Translations under genes and position numbers: made by a program
From: Candidatus Omnitrophota bacterium
Lineage (GTDB): Bacteria; Omnitrophota; Gorgyraeia; Pluralincolimonadales; Pluralincolimonadaceae
Assembly: GCA_041653595.1 (NCBI GenBank)
Contig: JBAZFB010000022.1
Location: forward strand, 1-19,034
DNA length: 19,034 nucleotides
Reading direction: 5' to 3'
Notes under the pieces: model-generated
The model's input: only the letters and a program-made list of their open reading frames with translations
Databases searched by the model: none
Told to the model about the DNA's origin: nothing
Shown: in pieces, positions 7,442 through 13,065 of the stretch
Position numbering within the stretch: the stretch's first letter is position 1
How the letters are laid out: every line of letters starts with the position of its first letter

Positions 7442-8807
7442 ACTCCTGGACTTAGAGGCCAGGTATTGTTCATGGGGAGATACTGTCCATTATTCGGACA
7501 AGTTGAATATCTTCGACCGTTCCGAGGGCATCTACCTGTATGACAAGCAGGGGACCGAGTATCTCGACCTCCAGATGTGGTATTCGGCCGCCAACTTCGG
7601 TTACAAGAACAAGCGGCTGAACGCGGCCCTCAAGAAACAGCTCGATAAGCTGCCCCAGCTCGCCTGCCAGTATTTACACGAAGAAAAGATACTAGTGGCG
7701 GCTAAACTGGCGCAGAGGATGGAGCGGACCTACGAGACTAAAGGAAGGGTCCATTTCAACGTCGGCGGTTCCGCGGCCATAGAGGACTCGCTTAAAGTGG
7801 TCAGGAACTCTTCCGGCGGCAAATCGCTCGTCTTCGCCTTTATGGGAGGCTATCACGGCCGTACGCTGGCCGCCTCATCCATCACCTCGAGTTACCGGTA
7901 CAGGGAGAAATACGGCCACTTCTCGGACAGGGCCTGTTTCATACCCTATCCCTATTGTTTCAGGTGCCCATACGACAAGAAGCGCGATTATTGCGACCTC
8001 TATTGCCTGAAACAGTTCGAGCGGCTCTTCGAATCCGAATATTATTCGGTCGTCAACAACAAGACTAATAAGTGCGAATTCGCCGCGTTCTATATTGAAG
8101 CGGTCCAGGGGACCGGCGGCTATATAATCCCGCCGACGGATTATTTTTCGGGCCTGAAGGAGATACTCGACAGGTATAAGATATTGCTGGTCGATGACGA
8201 GGTCCAGATGGGCTTCTTCAGGACCGGTAAATTCTGGGCGCTCGAGCACTTCAACGTGACGCCGGATATAGTGGTATTCGGGAAGGCGCTGACTAACGGC
8301 CTGAACCCGCTTTCAGGCATATGGGCCAAGGAAGAGCTGATCTCTCCGGCCGTCTTCCCAGCGGGGATGACGCACTCGACTTTTTCCTCTAATTCGCTCG
8401 GTACGGCAGTCGCCCTGGAAACGCTCAAGATAATAGACGAGGAGAACTTCGCCGTTTCCGTCCCAAAGAAAGGCGAGTACTTTGTATCCCGCCTTAAAAA
8501 TTTGATGAAAAAGTACCCGCAGATAGGCGACGTATCCGGCCTTGGGCTCGCGTTAAGGGTCGAGATCTGCCATAAGGACGGATTTACGCCGGACAGGCAG
8601 CTCACCGACGCTATAATGAACATCGGCCTGAGCGGGAACCTGAAGACCGGCTCTAAGAAGAGGGGGCTTATCCTCGATGTGGGCGGTTATTACAAGAACG
8701 TTTTTACGATCGCGCCTTCTTTCTATATCAAGGAGAGCGAGATCGACTTGGCCGTTGACCTATTCGAGGAGGCGTTAAAGAAAGGCATTGCCGGTACGGA
8801 TTCTTAA
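7389..8807 (+). CDS. Class III PLP-dependent aminotransferase
   Basis: This 472-residue fold-type I enzyme belongs to the acetylornithine/ornithine/4-aminobutyrate aminotransferase group, which also contains amino-acid racemases. The PLP lysine is Lys299 in VFGKALTNGLNP. The Asp that contacts the pyridine nitrogen is Asp270 in LLVDDEVQMGFFRTG. The phosphate-binding segment is NVGGSAAIEDSLK (about 130), and the aromatic/His pair is in GGYHGRTLA. A four-Cys segment at 190-206 (CFRC then CDLYC) sits where some archaeal homologues also carry cysteines and may bind a metal. The amino donor is unknown; the arginase-fold gene that follows makes ornithine-type chemistry possible but unproven. ATG 7389 is chosen because of its AGGAGG. 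It overlaps the HAD gene by 53 bases and the next gene by 20. Confidence 0.87.
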   Translation: MLSKQKLGKSSSRSRENKLLDLEARYCSWGDTVHYSDKLNIFDRSEGIYLYDKQGTEYLDLQMWYSAANFGYKNKRLNAALKKQLDKLPQLACQYLHEEKILVAAKLAQRMERTYETKGRVHFNVGGSAAIEDSLKVVRNSSGGKSLVFAFMGGYHGRTLAASSITSSYRYREKYGHFSDRACFIPYPYCFRCPYDKKRDYCDLYCLKQFERLFESEYYSVVNNKTNKCEFAAFYIEAVQGTGGYIIPPTDYFSGLKEILDRYKILLVDDEVQMGFFRTGKFWALEHFNVTPDIVVFGKALTNGLNPLSGIWAKEELISPAVFPAGMTHSTFSSNSLGTAVALETLKIIDEENFAVSVPKKGEYFVSRLKNLMKKYPQIGDVSGLGLALRVEICHKDGFTPDRQLTDAIMNIGLSGNLKTGSKKRGLILDVGGYYKNVFTIAPSFYIKESEIDLAVDLFEEALKKGIAGTDS

Positions 8808-9711
8808 TTTTGACGATAGTGTAACAGGGCAAAGACGACTCCTCGATACTTTCAACCCCTCTGTCACAGACCTGAAAAAGATCGGCCCCGAGTGCCGTCT
8901 TTGGGCGGGCAGCTCGGCCGCTAAAAAAATACGCGCCGCGCTCAAACCAGCCGAAAAAGGCCGTATAACCTTCCTCGGATCAGGGGACTTCCACCATGTC
9001 TCCAGCCTCCTTATCGGGCAATTTGAAGAACCCCTGAGCGTCATCGTATTCGACCACCACCCGGATTGGGACATTATGCCTCCCCGGCTGGGATGCGGCT
9101 CATGGGTAACCGATATCCTCAAGAGAAAGACTATAGAGAACGTGGTCTTGATGGGCGTCTCATCGCATGACATATCCGGCCCGTCGATCTGCACGGCGAA
9201 CCTGGGGTCGCTGGGAGGCGACAGGTTGCGCATCTATCCTTATGAGCACGGGCCCACGAGGGTCTTATTCAGGCGCGTGCCCGACAACAGCTCTATAGAG
9301 GTAATGAGGGGATTCCCGATAAGCACGATCTACTGGCATGAGCTCAAGCGGGAAGATCCAGGCGGCCTCTTCCTGAAGGTATTGCAGGGGTTGAAGGTAA
9401 AGAATGTATACGTCAGTATCGATAAAGATTGCCTTAAGCCGGCCTATTCGCTGACCAACTGGGAGCCGGGGATGCTCGAATTACCCGGATTGCTGGCCTT
9501 ATTGAGACTGATAAAAGAGAACTGCGATATCGCGGGAGTTGATATAACGGGCGATTATTCGGCCCCGGAGGCCAAGGGCAGGCTCAAGACGATCATCAGC
9601 CGAATGGACCATCCCCGGGATCACAGCGCGAAGGGGAAAAGCCCCTCAGAGATAAATTCGGTCAACCAGGAAACGAATATCAGGATCCTCGAACTGCTTC
9701 TTCATACGTGA
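8788..9711 (+). CDS. Arginase/ureohydrolase-fold protein of uncertain substrate
   Basis: This 307-residue protein carries the metal-site motifs of the arginase superfamily, although divergent: SGDFHHV (Asp67, His69/His70) in place of GGDHS, DHHPDWD (Asp89, His91, Asp93) in place of DAHxD, and SIDKD (Asp212, Asp214). All six ligands of a binuclear Mn site can be matched. The Glu that holds the guanidinium in arginase, expected a few residues after Asp252 in VDITGDYSAP, is not at its usual place, so arginine may not be the substrate. Formimino-, agmatinase-like or amide hydrolysis are alternatives. The start is TTG 8788 with AAAGG just upstream; no ATG or GTG exists near the start and VRILNFDDSV is a natural N-terminus. 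It overlaps the aminotransferase by 20 bases, indicating coupled translation. Confidence 0.78.
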   Translation: MPVRILNFDDSVTGQRRLLDTFNPSVTDLKKIGPECRLWAGSSAAKKIRAALKPAEKGRITFLGSGDFHHVSSLLIGQFEEPLSVIVFDHHPDWDIMPPRLGCGSWVTDILKRKTIENVVLMGVSSHDISGPSICTANLGSLGGDRLRIYPYEHGPTRVLFRRVPDNSSIEVMRGFPISTIYWHELKREDPGGLFLKVLQGLKVKNVYVSIDKDCLKPAYSLTNWEPGMLELPGLLALLRLIKENCDIAGVDITGDYSAPEAKGRLKTIISRMDHPRDHSAKGKSPSEINSVNQETNIRILELLLHT

Positions 9712-9717
9712 TATAAT
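9689..9717 (+). promoter_or_regulatory. Predicted promoter upstream of the 9742-13065 gene run
   Basis: TATAAT lies at 9712-9717, just after the arginase-fold stop codon, in one of the few true intergenic gaps (30 bases). The -35 candidate TCGAAC at 9689-9694 is weak (3 of 6) with 17-base spacing. Transcription would start near 9724 and leave a short leader with GGGAAAGGA (9729-9737) before ATG 9742. Confidence 0.45.
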
Positions 9718-9741
9718 TATTTCAATTAGGGAAAGGACTAT

Positions 9742-10404
9742 ATGGACATCAGGGAAAGGCTCAAGAGGTGGTTTAAATTACGCTTCGCCGTTCTATACCC
9801 GTTCGCGGTGGTCTTTATTATCTTCGCGAATTGCGATGACAGGTCGTTGCGCTACGGCATCTGGTTCATCGCCGCCGGCGAGCTTATCCGGATGTGGGCG
9901 AACGGTTACGCGATAAAAACGGAGAAGCTTACGACCTCCGGCCCGTATGCCTTCGTGCGGCATCCCCTCTACCTGGGGACGCTGCTCCTCGTAACGGGCT
10001 TTGTCATATTCTTGAGGGTCTATTACGTAGGCGCGGCGCTCTTGGCCGTCATGGCTATCGTATATACGGGCACGATAAAAGAAGAAGAAGAGCTGCTGGG
10101 GAGGAAATTCAAGGAATACGCCGCCTATAAAAAGAGGGTCCCGGCGCTCTTCCCGACGCCCTTCCCTTACAGGGAAGGCGAGAAATGGGGTTTCAGCCTT
10201 GAGCGTTTTTTCCGCAGCCAGGAATACAAGCCGGTGCTGTGGATCGCGATCATTATCATAGCGTTCTACCTGAAGGCGAAGTTCCTGGTGGAGAATGAAC
10301 CGGTCGATGCCGGAAAGATACGGCTGATGGTTATCGTCGTCCTCCTGGTGATGGCGGACATATCCGGCGAGATCGTAAAATGGTTTAACAGGCGGAAGAG
10401 ATGA
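9742..10404 (+). CDS. Isoprenylcysteine carboxyl methyltransferase (ICMT/PEMT)-like membrane methyltransferase
   Basis: This is an integral membrane protein of 220 residues. The core matches bacterial ICMT/phospholipid methyltransferase-like proteins: two membrane helices, then TSGPYAFVRHPLYLGT (residues 65-80), a helical hairpin (about 83-115), and the EEEELLGRKFKEYAAYKKRVPALFP segment (about 112-136) that forms the SAM-binding end. Two extra C-terminal helices (about 165-182 and 193-212) follow. Bacterial members methylate unknown lipid, isoprenoid or small-molecule carboxylates or amines; none is established here. The ATG is well supported by GGGAAAGGA four to five bases upstream. The stop overlaps the next ATG (ATGA), so it leads a translationally coupled run with an acyltransferase and two small transporters. 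Confidence 0.82.
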   Translation: MDIRERLKRWFKLRFAVLYPFAVVFIIFANCDDRSLRYGIWFIAAGELIRMWANGYAIKTEKLTTSGPYAFVRHPLYLGTLLLVTGFVIFLRVYYVGAALLAVMAIVYTGTIKEEEELLGRKFKEYAAYKKRVPALFPTPFPYREGEKWGFSLERFFRSQEYKPVLWIAIIIIAFYLKAKFLVENEPVDAGKIRLMVIVVLLVMADISGEIVKWFNRRKR

Positions 10405-11564
10405 ATTTGATGGCTTCAAAACACCGCGATGGGCCGCCGTTAAAAACTAATATCGTAAGAAATATATCCGAGATACCCGCCGGGGATTGGAACAAGGTCT
10501 TCCCTGATGTCCTTGAAAGCTATGATTTTTACAGGACCCTGGACGGATCCGGCCTAGAGCAGTTCACCTTTTATTATCTGATGGTCTATGACGGCGAGGC
10601 TCCTGTGGGGGCCGCTACCTGTTTTTTAATGAGATACCCGCTGGATACCAGCATCGTGGGGCCGCTTAAGCGTATGATAAATTCCGTAAAAAAGCGCATG
10701 CCGGGTATATTGAGTATCAAGACCCTTATTTGCGGAATGCCGATCGGGCTGGGTAGGATGGGGATAACCGGGGATACGGGTGCGGTCATGGACGCGATCC
10801 TCGGGGCCATGGAAGAGATAGCGGCGAAGAACGGCGCCGCGATACTGGCATTTAAGGATTTCGATAAGAGTTATTCGAACGCGCTGGATCCGCTCCGGGA
10901 ACGCGGATTTTCAAGATTTGACAGCCTTCCCTTTGGCGAGCTCGATGTCCGCTTTAAGGATTTTGAGGAATATATGAAGAGCTTAAGCGGGGCTACCCGC
11001 TATGACCTGAAGAGGAAATTCAGGAAAGCAGATAACCTCGCCCCGGTCGAACTGGAGATCGCGGAGGAACTCGAAGAGGGTGTATTGCGGGATGTCTACA
11101 GGCTTTATCTCGATATGGTCGCGAAACACGATATGGGATTCGAGTTGCTGACCATTGATTTCTTCAGGAACGTATCCCTGAACATGCCGGGCCGCGTGAA
11201 ATTTTTCCTGTGGAGGATAAAAGGGAAACTTGCCGCGTTCCAGTTCTGCCTGGTCTCGAAAGAAATAATGATCGATTATTATGTAGGTTTTGATTACTCC
11301 GTCGCGCGCGAATACCACCTTTATTTCGTGGGATTCCGGGATTCCCTGAATTGGTGCATAAGCCACGGCGTAAAGAAATACGAGATAGGCGCTACCGGCT
11401 ATGAGCCGAAGAGAAGGCTCGATTTCGATTTCAGGCACGTTTATCTTTATATTAAGTTCCGGAACAGGATGCTGAGGCCGTTCTTCAACCTGATGTGCCA
11501 ATTCCTGAAATTTGAGAACTTTGACCCGGACCTGAGGAAGGCGAAGGAGAAGAAGCCGTCATGA
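10401..11564 (+). CDS. FemAB/BioF2-like GNAT-fold N-acyltransferase
   Basis: This cytoplasmic protein of 387 residues shows two GNAT-like halves, as in FemAB-type and Acetyltransf_6 proteins. The C-terminal half is most typical: ATRYDLKRKFRKA (about 195-207), LYLDMVAKHDMGFELL, KFFLWRIKGKLAAFQFCLVSKEIMIDYYVGFD (read in two blocks, about 270-300), then GVKKYEIGATGYEPKRRLDF (about 325-345), where the family usually ends its acyl-CoA or aminoacyl binding core. Relatives add amino acids to cell-wall precursors or work in exopolysaccharide and lipid loci. The acyl donor cannot be told from the sequence. ATG 10401 overlaps the previous stop; a second ATG lies at 10410. The GGCGGAAGAG immediately before 10401 could serve either. 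Confidence 0.78.
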   Translation: MNLMASKHRDGPPLKTNIVRNISEIPAGDWNKVFPDVLESYDFYRTLDGSGLEQFTFYYLMVYDGEAPVGAATCFLMRYPLDTSIVGPLKRMINSVKKRMPGILSIKTLICGMPIGLGRMGITGDTGAVMDAILGAMEEIAAKNGAAILAFKDFDKSYSNALDPLRERGFSRFDSLPFGELDVRFKDFEEYMKSLSGATRYDLKRKFRKADNLAPVELEIAEELEEGVLRDVYRLYLDMVAKHDMGFELLTIDFFRNVSLNMPGRVKFFLWRIKGKLAAFQFCLVSKEIMIDYYVGFDYSVAREYHLYFVGFRDSLNWCISHGVKKYEIGATGYEPKRRLDFDFRHVYLYIKFRNRMLRPFFNLMCQFLKFENFDPDLRKAKEKKPS

Positions 11565-11917
11565 AGAGCCACCTGAACCTGAAGATATTCCTGCTGATCA
11601 TATCGAACGATGTCGTAGATACCATAGCCCAGTTGGTGATGAAGAAAGGCTTGAACGACTCCTCATTATTGGTGTGGGCGGGGATACTTATTTACGTGCT
11701 GAATTTTTTTATCTGGATCGTCATCTTATACAAGGTCGACTTGAGCATAGCGATGCCGGTGGGAAGCTCCTCGTATATCCTCGTGCCGTTAGCGGCTATA
11801 TTCTTTTTGCATGAGCATGTAGATCTAGTAAGATGGATCGGCATCGCCTGTATAGTGCTGGGGGTATATTTTGTGTCGCAGAGCAAGAAACCGGCGGAGA
11901 AAGGCCTGCAGCCATGA
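11561..11917 (+). CDS. Half-size EamA/SMR-like membrane protein, first of a pair (ArnE/ArnF-like)
   Basis: The protein has 118 residues and four predicted membrane helices. The first helix contains the pattern TIAQLVMKKGL, like the Q...KK motif of ArnE/ArnF-type subunits. The turn DLSIAMPVGSSSYILVP (about 64-80) and the last helix WIGIACIVLGVYFVS are characteristic of small drug/metabolite-superfamily transporters. The membrane Glu that defines proton-coupled multidrug SMR pumps is absent from helix 1, so a flippase-like role (compare ArnE/ArnF, which flip an aminosugar-lipid) is more likely than drug efflux. It overlaps its partner gene through ATGA, which suggests an obligate heterodimer. 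It follows the acyltransferase gene, also by ATGA. Confidence 0.78.
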   Translation: MKSHLNLKIFLLIISNDVVDTIAQLVMKKGLNDSSLLVWAGILIYVLNFFIWIVILYKVDLSIAMPVGSSSYILVPLAAIFFLHEHVDLVRWIGIACIVLGVYFVSQSKKPAEKGLQP

Positions 11918-12285
11918 TCAAGATAATATTGCTGGTATTATTGTCGGAGATCCTCGCGTCGGTCGGCCACCTCCTTTTTAAAAAGACCACCAATACGGTG
12001 GAAGCGTATGACCTCAAGAAGGTCGATGGCCACATCCGCTTTTTAGGCGATATATTCGCGAAGCCGTCGATATGGGCCGGGTTGGCTGTTATGGCCGCAA
12101 GCATTATCGTATGGCTGATGGCGCTTGCCGAGGGCGACCTAAGCCTGGTATATCCGCTCGGCAGTGTGCAATATATCCTGATCCTCTTCTCGGCGCACAT
12201 ATTCCTGAATGAAAAAATAGACAAGATGAAGCTCCTGGGCACGTTTTTGGTCGTGCTCGGCATAGTTTTCCTCACCATAAGTTAG
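11914..12285 (+). CDS. Half-size EamA/SMR-like membrane protein, second of a pair (ArnE/ArnF-like)
   Basis: This partner of the preceding gene has 123 residues and four predicted membrane helices. It has the parallel motifs SVGHLLFKKTT in helix 1 and GDLSLVYPLGSVQYIL between helices 2 and 3, then LLGTFLVVLGIVFLT. A hydrophilic insertion of about 25 residues (VEAYDLKKVDGHIRFLGDIF) after helix 1 distinguishes it from the first subunit. The open frame extends upstream to 11833, but those extra residues lie wholly inside the previous gene and are not hydrophobic. ATG 11914, overlapping the previous stop, gives the membrane start MIKIILLVLLSE and is chosen. The two probably form one transporter. 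Confidence 0.78.
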   Translation: MIKIILLVLLSEILASVGHLLFKKTTNTVEAYDLKKVDGHIRFLGDIFAKPSIWAGLAVMAASIIVWLMALAEGDLSLVYPLGSVQYILILFSAHIFLNEKIDKMKLLGTFLVVLGIVFLTIS

Positions 12286-12312
12286 GCTGATAATAACGGA
12301 GGCAATAAGGAG

Positions 12313-13065
12313 ATGGTTAAGAGACGCGGAATAAAAAGCAAAAATAAAACTACAAGGGACTGGTTTAACCGTTGGTCCAACGAATACGACAATACGCTCG
12401 GCAAGATCAGTTTTCACCGCGAACTGCTGGATCTTATGGTGAAAAATTCTTCGGTCAGGGGCGGGGACAGGATACTGGATATCGGCTGCGGGACAGGGCT
12501 ATTGAGCCTGAAGTTCCTGCAGAAGGCGGATTGCGGCGTGACCGGCATCGACCTGTCAAAAGAGATGATGGCAATTTTCGAGGATAAGATCAATAAACTG
12601 GGATTGGGCGGCAGGGTACGCCTGAAGGAGATGGACGCGGAGTCATTAGGTTTCGATGAGGGGACTTTCGACCTGGCCGTCTCTTCCGTCGTGCTTCACC
12701 ATGTTAAGGATAAGCTGCCGGCTCTGAAAAAGATCTTCAAGGTCCTTAAGCCGGGCGGCCGCCTGATGATCGGTGAGGTCGATATGGATACGACCGGCAG
12801 CCATAGCGATGTTAAGAGGCTGAAGCGGATCGTAGACGTCCTGGTGCAGGAATGGGTTCCGGCCCTGAAAGACGTAGGTGTTAAGGCATTTGCCCGGATG
12901 TACGATAACGGAAAGAAGCACATATTGAACGACGGCGAATACTGCGTGGGCCTTGAGCAATGGGCAGGGCTTTGCAGGAAGGCCGGCTTTGGCCCGATTA
13001 CCATAAAGAGAGTCCCGCGCCAGAGGGCGTTCGGGACGGTCATAGCGACGAAGCCGGTCCGTTAA
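12313..13065 (+). CDS. Class I SAM-dependent methyltransferase (UbiE/Methyltransf_11-like)
   Basis: A Rossmann-fold methyltransferase of 250 residues. Motif I is ILDIGCGTGLLSLKF (Asp56 to Gly62), the ribose-binding acidic residue is in GIDLSKEMM (about 75-83), motif II/III lie in FDLAVSSVVLHHV (about 114-126), and LKPGGRLMIGEVD (about 139-151) follows. The His-His after motif II is common in UbiE/COQ5 and phospholipid N-methyltransferases. The C-terminal quarter (VGVKAFARMYDNGKKHIL, later FGTVIATKP) is the variable substrate part. The substrate is not identifiable. ATG 12313 has GGAGG at 12298-12302 and AAGGAG directly before it. The 27-base gap after the transporter pair is the largest in this run but has no obvious terminator. 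The stop TAA shares a base with the miaB ATG. Confidence 0.83.
   Translation: MVKRRGIKSKNKTTRDWFNRWSNEYDNTLGKISFHRELLDLMVKNSSVRGGDRILDIGCGTGLLSLKFLQKADCGVTGIDLSKEMMAIFEDKINKLGLGGRVRLKEMDAESLGFDEGTFDLAVSSVVLHHVKDKLPALKKIFKVLKPGGRLMIGEVDMDTTGSHSDVKRLKRIVDVLVQEWVPALKDVGVKAFARMYDNGKKHILNDGEYCVGLEQWAGLCRKAGFGPITIKRVPRQRAFGTVIATKPVR

Noticed and set aside
9632..9646. AGGGG / CCCCT stem near the end of the arginase-fold gene as a terminator
   Set aside because: Only 5 bp, inside the coding sequence about 65 bases before the stop, and not followed by a T-run.
12960..13064. Upstream in-frame start for miaB at 12960
   Set aside because: The extra residues would be read entirely from the methyltransferase gene and do not resemble a MiaB N-terminus; ATG 13065 or 13098 is better.
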